Shown here: positions 47,667 to 59,000 of the stretch, piece by piece | Position numbering within the stretch: position 1 is the first letter of the stretch | Layout of the letters: the number at the start of each line of letters is the position of its first letter | Assembly: GCA_022059125.1 (NCBI GenBank) | Contig: JAEUWY010000016.1 | Span: 1 to 64,000, forward strand | From: Corynespora cassiicola | Lineage: Eukaryota > Ascomycota > Dothideomycetes > Pleosporales > Corynesporascaceae | Direction of reading: 5' to 3' | Length of the DNA stretch: 64,000 nt | The notes under the pieces: generated by a model | Told to the model about the DNA's origin: nothing | Database searches by the model: none | What the model saw: the letters and a program-made list of their open reading frames with translations, nothing else | Program-made: the position numbers and the translations under genes

Positions 47667-50600
47667 CGTGATAGGTGACAAGTTCTAGCTTCCTGTAATT
47701 TTTTGGACACAGAGGTTGTGGCTAATCTTCAAGTCTGATTTGTTCTGTCAGCTTCAATAAGATTGTCGTTACTGGTAGCATTGCATTGGGGTTCTCCCCC
47801 CACATCATCGCGTGCTCCCCCTCCCCCACATGTATGGTAACACAATCTGACTCAAGTCAATGCCCCATCAGAACAGACTCAGACAGCTAGTCGGGGGTCG
47901 GAAACTCAATGTAGAGGTTTTCACCACCTACTGTCGCGAATCAGTTGTCTGGAACCTGAATCTACCCCACATCCAACCCCACGAAGTTTTGTGCCATTTA
48001 GCCCCTCCATACTCGAAAATCCACATTAAAATTATTAGAGAAGAGATAACATGACCTGGGGAACAAGATGGACAATAGAGCTTTGAAGAATGGGTAATGG
48101 GCGATTAAAAGCCGTACATTTGACTGGAAAATCCCACAAGGGCACATTTTGAAACTTATGCATTCGGCCCAAACCGTGCGAAAAGGTACATCTGAAGTCA
48201 TGATGGATTCCAATCATGGTCGCAGTGGAGAAGGTATAGAGGATGGGAGGATGGCACAGAATGATCTGTACGCTTTGAATCGGCCACAAAACGCCAAAGG
48301 GCTTCTTTGCAAGATGGAAAATATCTTGCTACCTGATAGGCCGTTCTGCTTTCTTCTCATTTCATCGTCCCCGGCCGCTACCGTGCCTCTCTCGCAACCC
48401 AACCGCCCGCGGGCAAATTCTGCACCAACGCCGCGCTAACCACATTTGGCAAACGCTGCCCCATGTCCCCAACCCGACGTCTCACGGAACGCACAGTCGA
48501 ATCTGAACGTGAGCCTAAAACGGAAATTGCTGAATTACAGTCTTCAACATATCCGCCCGCTGTCCTGCCGTTTGCAGTAGGTAGGCTATGTAGCCTTGCC
48601 TCCATGTGTCGCGCATCTGGTAGCCAGGAATGCGGTGTGATTGCGGCTTTACTATTCGATGATACGCAGGAGGCTTTGCGGGCGTATGACGGTCCAAAAA
48701 AAAAAAAGAGCGACGGTGATGTACAGGGAAGTATAGGCTACGTTGCACAATCGGACCGTGCTGCAGCTATCCAGGCATACAATACAAGGGCTGCTCCTAT
48801 CTTGCTGGAATATCGTTTCATTTTTGCATGATGTTAAGCGCGGCCAATCAAACAGAAGTGGTACACACAAAATGGTATTTCTCAGTAAAGATATGTATAC
48901 TCGGGTCATTTGACTACCGTCATGTCTCGACTTCTTGCGCAGGTACACAAGACGGATATGTTCTCGAGCACGCGTGATGCCAACTGCAGGTGCCTATGAC
49001 CGCAGTAGACGTCAAGCTCATGCCCCAGTCAACACATACATCTGTCTCCGACCCCGTTATCCCCATACTTGTCCCCTTGCGTCTCATAGAGTGTAATCCC
49101 ATTGTGTTGATCTGCTTACCTTTTGACATTTGGTTTGAACTCGTGATCGTAGACTTGGCTGTCTTCTTGAAATAAGGTCCCTGATTCAACATACTCTACT
49201 TTTTTACTTATGTTGTCGCCTTTAGGACCAACTAAAACATGATATCAATATGCTATACGGAACGATCCTTCTTTTTTTCATCTTGATAAACGCTATATCC
49301 GCTCCATGTTCACCCATGTCTGTTGCCACGGTGCTGATTGGCCTTGCCCGCACGCTATTTACACACGACTCATCGCAACATTGGTGTGTGTAAACGTGTA
49401 TTGGTGGTGATTTACCGCTTTTACAGCCCCATCCGGATAGTAGTTGTTCTGGTCGTGTTTCTCGACGGGTTCGGCGGTGGTTTTGATCAGCTCTGCTATC
49501 TCTGATAAGTGATACGCCTTGGTTTTTCTCTCGGTTGTACATGTAAGGTTTCTATTTGAGTCAGACGCAGGCTGTTTACTGCCAATTTTTCCATCCCAAA
49601 CCTGTAGGGATAGGAAATTTCATTAACAAAATAATCGAGCTTAAAATTCGGGTGCTATTAGTATCGATCGGCATGTTTCGATCTGAGCTGGTGTATGTGC
49701 TAGCAATCAAACGTAAAAGGGCTGGGACTTGGAATCCTATTGAGAAAGCGGTACTAGGGGTAAAGCATACCAGAACAGTGGTGACTATGATGATAATTCC
49801 GGGCTTCGGGGCCGAGATATTCATAGCCGTTATGATAAGTGGTGAATCAGCATTGCATCAGATTTCAACTCCTCAGAAACGCAAATAGAACCGAAACACT
49901 TGAGCTTATCGAGCTTCTGAAAATCCTCGAGGACCCCCAAAGAAATAGCATATAAGATAACGAAATACGATAGGAAGAAAGGAGCAATCCAAGGGAAAAG
50001 CTCAAGAAGAGTCACGGGGAAGAACATATGCGGCAGAGGCGTGAGAGCGAGATGCATTAAGAGATACAGAATCCCCAGTAACAACAATGACGAGACTAGC
50101 GACATTAACAACCATTGGACACAAGGGTTGTGGTCAATCTCTACCTAAATGAAGGTAATTGAGATAGTTCTAGGCGCCTCTACTCGGCAAAACTCAATTT
50201 GTGCATCACAAAAACGCTACAAAACAGCCCAGCCAACGAAATACCCACCATCTTGCAAACAACCCTAGAAATAGAATAGATACCTTTCTTCCCCCCTCCC
50301 CACCGCCCTTAGATTCATTCAACTCTTCAGCCTTCAATCCCTTCTCCTTCGCACAACACATCATCAACCAACCCTCCGCCCTCATCATCAACCTAATCTC
50401 CCCCCCGCCCCGACGCCCTAGCCTCGGACACGGAGCTCCTCCTCCCTTCCGCATTCACTGTTCCGCAGTCATCCACGCTTTTCCCGCCCAAACTTCCCCA
50501 TGCAGTAACTCGCTGTTACTTTTTTGGGCGGGTTGCCTCGTTGGCTCCGCGGGTCAGGGTTGGGGGCCGTATCGCGAAGCGGATATCTAGCAAGAACTTA

Positions 50601-50981
50601 GCATTGGATTAGAAGGCAGTCTACTTTCAATGGAAAAGCGCATTTATGAACAGGGAATTTGTTTGGGAGAATGTGCGTGGGTGTGGTTGTGCGCGAGTGG
50701 ACAGAGTAGGTGGGGGTGTGGGCGAATGTATCCGCGCCCCAGGGTAAAGTTCCAGAAAAGCATCTTGGTTCTAGCAGCGTTTGGGACCACGACGTCAACG
50801 ACGCACGTCGTCGCAGGAAACAAAGAAAAAGCCGCGCATCGAGACGAAAACATGTATATTTTCCGATTGAGAGGTCTAGCCAAAAAGATCATCGTGATGC
50901 ATATTTGAAAAATGTCGCATCCAGCGCTGCCACATCGCGATCTCGCAAATCTCCCTCGCGTCCGAGACGTGGCACCCGCGC
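47667..50981. other. 3.3-kb gene-poor interval
   Basis: No gene with recognisable domains. Short ORFs on both strands show no consistent splice structure. The only candidate worth noting is a hydrophobic frame at 49830-50105 (listed separately). The right end contains a pyrimidine/CCC-rich stretch (about 50290-50460). Confidence 0.45.
49830..50105 (-). CDS. Possible small membrane protein
   Basis: Starting at the in-frame ATG near 50105, a frame of about 91 codons is strikingly hydrophobic, with two or three transmembrane-like stretches (SLLLLGILYLLMHLAL and FPWIAPFFLSYFVILYAISL), followed by a polar tail. A further hydrophobic frame lies just downstream (49824-49576), so this could be the first exon of a longer gene, but I found no convincing intron joining them. 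No family recognised; low confidence. Confidence 0.25.
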   Translation of the reverse strand: MSLVSSLLLLGILYLLMHLALTPLPHMFFPVTLLELFPWIAPFFLSYFVILYAISLGVLEDFQKLDKLKCFGSICVSEELKSDAMLIHHLS

Positions 50982-53101
50982 TCAAAGCGTGTACACGAAC
51001 TCCGGGTTCTCCCTATCCGTCAGGTCGAGCCATCTGCGCAAAGTATCGTTAGCTTGTCATTCTTTTTCTCAACTAGCAACTCGACACCGCACCCGGCCTT
51101 CCGAGCGCACGCATGACTCAAAGAGATTTCATCGAGCTAAGAGAAATCGTCATGAATCATGCATGACAACAGCCAAGTCCAAAAAGCTTAAATTGTCCCC
51201 CCAAAAATCAAAGAAGGAAGAAGAAAACATCCAAGAAACTGGAAGACCCTTGCAAACAAAGAAGGGACGAAACAAAACTTACTCCTGATTCTCCAGCTTC
51301 ACATACCCCTCGGCGTTCCTCAGCGCTTCCTTCTTTACGTTCTGCTTCTTGTAGTAAAAGTGAATGTACGCCAACAGTATCAAGCACAGGCCATAACACA
51401 CAATGATCGTGATCTCAGCAGGAATATACCGGGGCGCGTGCTCGGGGCGAAACGTCTGAGGGCCGATAATGTTGCCCGTGCAGTATCCAATGAGGTACAT
51501 GGCAGCGACGGTCGTCTTCTTGGTGTAGCCAGCGACGTTGCTGCTGATTAGACTCAGCAGCGCAACAAAGGGCGTTGGGCTCGCCTGGGTCAGGTAGTAG
51601 CCGGCAAGCCGACCGCCATTGCTCGAGAGAGGAAGTGCGACAATGAGGATCATGCCCAAGAGGGCGATGGTGAGGCCGATCATGGAGATGAGAACGCGAC
51701 AGCCATATCTGGAATTCAACGTGTGTTAGAAGCCCCTGTTGGGAAGAGGGGAAATGAATTAGGAACATGTAGTGGGGACATACCTGTCACCAGCCCATGC
51801 ACATGCAATCAGGGCGACAATTTCTACAGCTCCACCCGGCGTGCCATACAAAAGAGACTGTTCAGGCGTGTATCCAAAGCCTACAATGAGCTGAGAAAAG
51901 AAGTTTGAGATGCCACCATTCGGAATGTCGGCGATTAGAGCATAGAAGAAAAAGGCCCAGGCCATCGGGTCGAGCAGTGCTTCTTTGAGCTGGTACCACT
52001 TGAAGTGCTTGTTGCCAACGCCCTGTTGATTTTCGCGGATGCGCTCGATGGCGAGGATGCGATCTTCTTTGCTGAGCCAGCGGCAGTTCATCTGGTTGTC
52101 TGGAACAGCCCAGAGGAAGATGATGCCGATGGTAGAGGTCAAGAGACCAGTGACCAGGAACACAATCTTCCAGGGTTCAAGAAGCGTACCATATTTACGT
52201 GAGCCTACAGCGATACCGTAAGCAAGGACTCCACCGAAGATCTGGACGAGTCAGTGAGACGATTCGGCGAAGTGGTAGGCTTTCCAAAACGTAATGTTCC
52301 CGAGACAAACTAACCTGAGCGAAGCCATTGAAGGAGAACCAGATGCCCGTCCGCGCACCCTGCTCTCTCTTCGTATACCACTGGCTCGTGAATAGCACAA
52401 AACCCGGCGTGACGGCGGCCTCGAACACGCCCAAGAAGAATCGAATTGCGATGGCGCCCGCATAATTTTCCACTGCAGCAAAGCAGCTGAGGATCAGTCC
52501 CCACATGATGATGTTGAATGCAGCTGTTGTAGCATGTTAGCCTGCTCCTGCTGAGGCAATATCGCTGGGAGCATACAATACTTGCCCAACGGCAACATCT
52601 GCAGCAGGCGATTTGTTGGATACTCCCACGCAATGTATCCAAAGTAGAACATGGATCCTAGCCAGGAATACTGGTCGCCATGGAGATTGATTCCACTGGC
52701 CAGTTTGTCGCTCGAGGGAGGCAGCCTGAGGCCCATGATGCTCGCATAGCTCAGCGTAGTCTTATCGAGGTAATTGAGGCCGTAGACGACGCACATGATC
52801 TGTAGTAAGTCAGCATGCATGATGCCAATCTCTACCTAGGTAGTTTTGCGATTCAAAAGGGAGGCCCGGGAATGTCTGGGGCTTCGGGCCAACTCACGGG
52901 CATCAAATGCAAGTCAATCTTCCACAACAATTCCTTCCTCTTCTCCTCGGTCAACTCTATCACGGCCCCTTCCATGCCCTCAAACGCCTTCATCGCAGCA
53001 TCTGCATCATGCGAATGCGCAAGAATCTTCTGATCCACCCGCTTCTCGGGCACGACACCCTCCTCCAACCCCTCGACGTGCTTTTCGCCCGCTGACGCCA
53101 T
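50982..53101 (-). CDS. MFS transporter, anion:cation symporter (Dal5/Tna1-like) family
   Basis: Six exons: 53101-52898, 52799-52577, 52523-52315, 52241-51784, 51708-51283, 51033-50982; introns 53-98 bp except the last (249 bp); 523 residues. About 12 membrane segments follow an acidic cytosolic N terminus. Family features are the first helix CVVYGLNYLDKTTLSYASIMG, YFGYIAWEYPTNRLLQMLPLGKYSAFNIIMWG, RFFLGVFEAAVTPGF and the mid-loop WLSKEDRILAIERIRENQQG. The final exon adds WLDLTDRENPEFVYTL, matching the C-terminal DLTD-x-EN-P-F-Y motif of Dal5-type permeases. These plasma-membrane proteins import organic anions such as allantoate, pantothenate or nicotinate; the substrate here is unknown. Without the last intron, translation would stop right after NQE. 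Confidence 0.9.
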
Positions 53102-54674
53102 TTCGCAATTCGTCTCTTTCTTCGCTCAACACAGCTCTCGGGTACGATTGGCAACGAAACAAGACGTCTGGATCCAGACAGAAGACGCCAACAAGCCTCG
53201 CAAGAGAAAAAGCTTGGGCACGCCACGCCCGCGATAGCGCGTCCGTGGCAGGATAGTTATAGCAGTCTCCCTCCCACCCTTTGGACCTCTCCCTAGCCCG
53301 GCTCGGAACTCGCGCCGACGTCAGCGCGTCATGGGCGTGCGACGATGATCAAGGGTTCACGCGATAAGCCCATTCGCCTCGCACCCCGCAGCGTCGAATA
53401 GACGGCTGGCAAACGACACACTTATCTCTCAATTGAACGCGAGTCCCCGAGATCGGAAAGGAGGGCGATAAGACGGCAGCGCGCATGCACACGCGATGGG
53501 AATTCCCGCCAAATGAGGCTTGTCTTTCTGCATCAATTGCCGTGTCGGCTTTGCGGTTGCTGGGGTGTTGAATGCGAGCGGCGGGGTCGCGATGCTCAAG
53601 TCGGGTTTCCGGAATAGGAAGGCGCGATGGGGGCGCGTCGGCGGGGAGATTCAAGGTGTAGGTACTGTAGTACGTAAGTGCAAAAGCAAAGGAGCCATGA
53701 TATTGGGCATTTTGCCATCCCAATCGATGCCATGGCGGTGGTGTGTGTCGTGTGGTCTCTCCCAAGCCTGTCGTTGGCCGTCCACTGTCTACAGCGAATA
53801 CCTACCCTACCTAGGCAGGCAGGCAACCCCCCTCGCAACTGCCCAGTGCGCTCCGCAGATCGCAACTCGAGCGGGCGTCGCGCCTTCCCTCGCCCACTCC
53901 CGCCGGTAGACAAGGCAGGAGCTAGCCAGCGACCCCGCAGTAGGACAGGCAAGAAGGCAAGAAGGCAGGCAACTGCGGCTCGCCGGACGGGTTTAGGCCC
54001 CAGGGCGACGTCGACACGTTGGATTGCTGGCCGTCACCACGCGCACACGGCGGCGCGCCCAAGATTTAAGCATGAAAATAAGCCTAAAGAGTTAATATCC
54101 ACCCGCCCATGACCATGGCGCCGCGCATTCACATTGGGCACGCATGCACAAGGTGCGCTTTGAGTTGAAGTGATGCACTGTCGCGCCCGGGTGGGAGGCC
54201 AGGCACAGACGATGAATTACTATCGAGCACATGTATAGACTCGCTTGCTTGCTGCCCGCTTTGCCCGCCACATGTATGTACTCGGCAGCTTGCTGTTGAA
54301 ACAGAAAAGAAAAAGGAAAGCATGGGAAAAAGATCGCCTTGCACGATTCATCATGACCCCGACCCAAACCAGACCCAGACCCAGTAAAGCTTGATGAGAT
54401 GATGATCCGATCGCTCCGTGATAAACTCCTGAGCGACAATTTAAAGTTTTCGCTTTGTGCGCTCGAACCAGGACAGGGGAAAAAAAAAAGCCAGAGAGAA
54501 TTTCGGGTATAACGCCGCCCAGATGCTCCGTTTTGTAAATGCTGACAAGAACCGCTCCATCCATTTTTTTTTGGAAACGATGAACAAATCGTGACCCCAA
54601 GGAAATCATGCGTGATCATGGGGTGTGTAAAAGAGGAAAGAAGTGAACATGCATGCGTTGTTCGGTTCCGGACT
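53102..54674. other. Spacer, no gene recognised
   Basis: 1.6 kb holding the MFS promoter and the 3' flank of the WOPR gene. GC-rich, with short GGCA-type repeats around 53815-53970 (GGCAGGCAGGCAA, AAGGCAAGAAGGCAGG). Overlapping long ORFs on both strands look like composition artefacts. Confidence 0.5.
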
Positions 54675-56084
54675 CTACACTCGACCAAACATGGACATGT
54701 TCCTGTTGAGCTTGTCGAGCGCCCTTGAGTCGGCAGCCATGCTATTGCTGGCCAGCTTGTCCGCGGGCAGCTCGCGAGCGAAGCGCTGGGCGCTGTTGGG
54801 ACTTCGGCTGCCCGAGCGGCTGTTGCTCTGCGCCGCCTTCTCCGCATTGCTGTCGTGATTGAGAATCGACCCCAGCGCAGGGATGGTCCGGGCTGGAGAG
54901 GGCGCGTTGGCAGCGCCGTTGCTATCCGGCACTGACAGGTTCTCTTGGGGCTTGGTGGGCTCTGGCGGCGGGGACGGCGGCTTGGCTGGGCCCGTCGATG
55001 GGTGCGTGGCATTGATAGCCGGAAGCTGCGGGCCCTGCTCGGGAAGACTTGCGCTCGGAGCAGGCGGGTGATGGCCACTGGCGTGCGCCTGGTGTTGGTG
55101 CTGGTGCTGATGCTGGTGCTGGTGCTGGTGCTGGTGCTGAGCATGCTCGCTGGCCTGTACCGGGCGCGGCGGAGGGTTGGCAGCATAGGCCGGGGGAGTA
55201 TAGCCTGGGTGGGCGCCAATCATGCCGGGCGGAGGAGGGCGGTCGAAGAGATGGCCCGCCTGGGGGTGTGCATGGGGGTGCGCGTGTGCGTAAGGGGGCG
55301 CAGGAGCGTAAAAGTACGGGGTATGCCCGTACATGGGATTCGGCGCGACTTGGTAGTAGGGGATGTACGCGGGAGCGCCATTGGCACCGGGATGTGAGTA
55401 CGGCAAACCGACCATCATGGGCTGCCCAGGACTTGGGCGGGCGGCGTGATAGGGAGCGGGCGATGGAATTGGGTGCGGCGATGGCGCATACGGCGAGCCA
55501 GGCATCGGGCCACGCGTCATGGGGGGCGTGCTCTGAGTCTCGCTGACGGTGGACTCGGGATACATGCTCTTGGGCGGGCGGATGTGACGCAGGCTTGGGT
55601 CCGTCGATGGCTGCAGCAGATTGGCCGGGTTGGACCGCGAGAAGTAGCTGATCAGGTGGAGGTGCTGGCCGGTCGAAGTGGTGATGCTGAAGGACTGCTT
55701 GAGCAGGCCGTCGGCCTTGTATCGGTAGCCGTCTGGGCCCTCGCCGTCCGACTCTCCATTCGCGGATCCGTCGGGCGTCTTCCCACTCGGCCGCTTTGCC
55801 TGAGGCTGAGGTGTAGGCAGAGCGTTCCCGCCTCGCTTGCCCTCCATCTCGCGGTACGTCAGGAAGCTGCCCGAGACGCGGCTGGCACTCCAGGATTTGC
55901 CGTCGGTCCAGCGGCGCATGCCCGCCTCGCGCTCGTCCCACACGAAGACGGAGCCCGACTTGATCTGCTGGCGTTCTTTTTCTGACAGGCGGCGCTGCAC
56001 TCGGGGGAGAAGTCCTATCCGGCAGGCCTCGAAGAGGATTATGGCATCGTGGGGGGTACGGACGTGGCCGTTATACGTCTCCAT
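54675..56084 (-). CDS. SGE1: WOPR-domain master regulator (Wor1/Ryp1/Sge1 type)
   Basis: Single exon, 469 residues. The first WOPR box (residues about 1-90) reads ETYNGHVRTPHDAIILFEA, then GLLPRVQRRLSEKER, then SGSVFVWDEREAGMRRWTDG and SWSASRVSGSFLTYREMEG. The second (about 120-150) reads YKADGLLKQSFSITT, then HLHLISYFS. The two boxes together form one DNA-binding fold. The SGSVFVWDEREAGMRRW version is that of Wor1/Ryp1/Sge1 rather than Pac2. In fungi these proteins control morphological switching (Candida Wor1, Histoplasma Ryp1) and virulence or effector gene expression (Fusarium Sge1). The C-terminal two thirds is Pro/His/Gln/Tyr-rich with a Gln-His repeat. The symbol is by family resemblance. 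A conserved SRALDKLNRNMSMF motif closes the protein. Confidence 0.93.
   Translation of the reverse strand: METYNGHVRTPHDAIILFEACRIGLLPRVQRRLSEKERQQIKSGSVFVWDEREAGMRRWTDGKSWSASRVSGSFLTYREMEGKRGGNALPTPQPQAKRPSGKTPDGSANGESDGEGPDGYRYKADGLLKQSFSITTSTGQHLHLISYFSRSNPANLLQPSTDPSLRHIRPPKSMYPESTVSETQSTPPMTRGPMPGSPYAPSPHPIPSPAPYHAARPSPGQPMMVGLPYSHPGANGAPAYIPYYQVAPNPMYGHTPYFYAPAPPYAHAHPHAHPQAGHLFDRPPPPGMIGAHPGYTPPAYAANPPPRPVQASEHAQHQHQHQHQHQHQHQHQAHASGHHPPAPSASLPEQGPQLPAINATHPSTGPAKPPSPPPEPTKPQENLSVPDSNGAANAPSPARTIPALGSILNHDSNAEKAAQSNSRSGSRSPNSAQRFARELPADKLASNSMAADSRALDKLNRNMSMFGRV
55091..55140 (-). repeat. In-frame Gln-His hexanucleotide repeat
   Basis: About eight units of CAGCAC/CAGCAT (coding strand) give an alternating Gln-His tract inside the WOPR protein's low-complexity region. 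In-frame microsatellite, prone to length change. Confidence 0.85.
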
Positions 56085-59000
56085 GGCAGGCGACTGGGGC
56101 GGCTGTCAGGCGGGTTAAGGTAGTGGTAGGCAGGACGCTGGCGTCGGTTTTGTAGTAGGGGAGATAGAGGAAAAATAAAAAAAGAGGCCCCGTCTTAAAG
56201 TTTCATGGAGACTTGCTAGGCACGTGTTAGGCGAGCTTGTGACAGTGACTCGGCGAGGCAGAACCATGGGAGCAGACAGAGGGTGAGTGGAGGGTGAGGG
56301 GGAGAGGGCAGAAGTGACAGCAGTGGGTGGGACGGGCCTACCGTGGTTCTGTGACGAGTCGGGTTGGGGAAGCGTCGAGAAGACAGCTGCCTGGCAGGGA
56401 GAGCGACCGAGGGCGTAGGCGGCGACGGCAAGGCGTCGGAGCAGTGTGGGTAGTATGAGCAGTGTGAGTAGCGTGGTAGTGTCCGAGTAGCGGCGTCGAG
56501 GGCGTAGTGTTGATCTCCAGCGACGTGAAACAGCGCGGTGGATGAAACAAGAGAGGGGAGGAGCAGAGGCGTCCAGAGGTCAAGCGGCGCGAGGAGCGAG
56601 GCTCGCGGGCTTGATGTACTTTTGGCTCGCGAGGGCTCTGGCAGGATGTGCGAGGTGGAATTGCTGGGATGGCCGCAATCCTGGAATGCTTTTGGCCCTT
56701 CTCGGCAGCTCTGGGGGGGTCTTGATCTGCGCCGAGGGCTTGGGTGGCGCTGATAGCGAAATAAGGCCATCAAGAGTCGGGTCAAGCTTTATTTAAACGC
56801 CGTTGGCTGCTAACTTTGTCTCTGGCGGTGCCGTCCACCCAGTCGCCGTCGCCCTCTGCCCTGCACCGCAGCGAGCCCCTGTCCGTCCGGCGTCTGATGC
56901 ATCGTCTGGTCTTGGATGGGCCGGGCTGCCCAGGCCGGCCGGAAGGGGAGGGGGGGGGGGCAGGTACGCAATGGAGCAGAGGCAGAAGGGGAAGCGACGA
57001 CGACGACGACGACAACGACAACGACGACAACGACAACACCGCCTTCAGTCCTCCAACACCATCCCCCTACTCCCTACTCTCCACCCACTCACCCACGGCT
57101 CACCGGCACGGCGGCTCTCAGGCGCGACACTTGTCGGCTCTTGTCCGCATGGCACCTCATCACGCCCCTCTTGGGATAGCTGGGCACTTGGACGCCGCCC
57201 GCCCAGCAAATCCGCCCTCTGCCAACCTTCACAGCCCCGATCGGCCAAGCTTTGCCGCGTCGCTCCTAGACTCCAACCCTAATCCAACCTGATCCTGATC
57301 TTTAACGGCGACAAGCCTTCCTCGCCTTGGCCGCCCCAATCCTCTCGCGGATCTGACACCTCTTTGCCCCAGCCCAAGCCCTGGCGCGCCCTCTGACTGC
57401 GCCGGCCTGCCAGTCTTGTGATACTTGGCCCTTTGTCCTGCGTGCCGGTTCCGTGCACACCGCAGCAGCCCGCACTGGCAAGCCGGGCCAAGCTCCCTCA
57501 TTCCCGCTGCTGCTGCCACTGTGCTGGGAGACGCTCCCAATCCCTAAATCCCTCGTGCCACGCCCCGACGGCGTTCTGACGGCGCCCCCATGGCATTTGC
57601 ATGGCACATCTTGGCCCCAAGCACGCCTAAAACACCATGACGGCGCCGCTCCACACCTCTCCTCCCGGCCTGTGCCGCCCAGCCAGGAGAAGGAGGACGA
57701 GCCTGCCCGCGTGCACGACTTCGCGACGGCGGCCTTTCAGGGCAAAGATGCAGAATTGGCGCCGTCTCTTTTTTTTTTCTCTTGCCCTCTCGTTGCTCGT
57801 ACACGGCACATGCGTATCGAGCCCGTGGCGCACTGCCTTCGTACGAGACTTGCGTAGTCGACTTACACATCCGCCTACGTTGCGTGGTGGAACAGACCCA
57901 AGCCCTCTCACAAGACCACAAGCCCCTAAGCCCACAAGTCCTCCGCCGCTCGGCTCCACACCCCAACACAGCAATCGTCCTTTTCTCGTCCTGCCAATTC
58001 CCAGCGGGCGGCTAGCGTCTCGGCTTCCCGCAGACAAGCCTACTGTCTCTTGCTGCTTAAGCTTACGATGCGTGCCAAAGGCCACGCTGACGGTATGACA
58101 GGCCAGACGTGCACCGCTCAGAGCACCTCTCATGGCACCTTGCAAGATTACCTGCTCCACCTTCTGCACTCTCTGCACCCCATCGCAATCTTTTGTGGCC
58201 TGAGGCGCCCGCTGCGACAGATGCAACAAGTCGCAATTTATCCGCCTGTGCCAGGCCATCGCACAGTCATCAGCTCCACCAAGCGCCTTGGTGCCGCTTC
58301 TCGTTACAAATGCCCCAGGCAGCGTCGAGCATGGGGCCATTATCAGCAGCATCCACCAGGAGCGCCGCGGACTGGCGTCTCAGCTTGCCTCAGCGAGACA
58401 AAGGCCCGAGTCAAGGTTTATTGGCCCAGCGCGCACTCAAGCCTGCCAAGCAGCAAACACGGATTTGTTTCGATAGCTGGCCAAGCCCTGCATCATCAGG
58501 CCCAGCAACGGCGTCGCGCTGTGGATCGGATTGCTCGGAGAAAGGCCGCGTCAGCGCTGGATCGAAGCTTGCCCAGCACACATCTCCACATCTCGGCGCT
58601 CTCCCTGCCATGGGTCCCCGTGCCGACTCCTTGCTGCTGCTCCGTACTTCCGCAAAGGGGGGGCGATGATGATGATGATGATGATGAAAGAAGATGGCTG
58701 CCTGTCGTCGCCAGCTCGCTGCCCCTGGGCTGATGCAAGCGGTCAGGCCATTGGCGACGACTGCATGCCCTCTGGGCTTCAATGCCATTCGCCGCACGAG
58801 AGCTTCTGATACGAACTATAGCATCTCCCGGCTTCGCTTGCCCTGCCAGGGTTCCAGATAAGGTTGGAGCAGAGTTAAGCATAAATCTCTGACCCGCTGT
58901 CCCGCTCCCCAGCACGCCATGCACCCAAAACGAGCAGTTTTTCTCGATTCACCGCACCTGCCAGCTCCCTGCAGGCCTGCCACCATTCAGCCCAGCTAGA

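Noticed and set aside
48463..48831. 122-codon plus-strand ORF between the P450 and the MFS gene
   Set aside because: Contains an A-homopolymer, no recognisable domain, no signal or splice structure; likely chance.
54092..55219. 375-codon minus-strand ORF overlapping the WOPR gene in another frame
   Set aside because: It is a shadow of the WOPR coding sequence plus its 3' flank; the WOPR frame is unmistakable.
56815..57292. Two overlapping plus-strand ORFs of about 158 codons near 57 kb
   Set aside because: They are different frames over the same GAC microsatellite and GC-rich sequence, with no domain and no strand preference.
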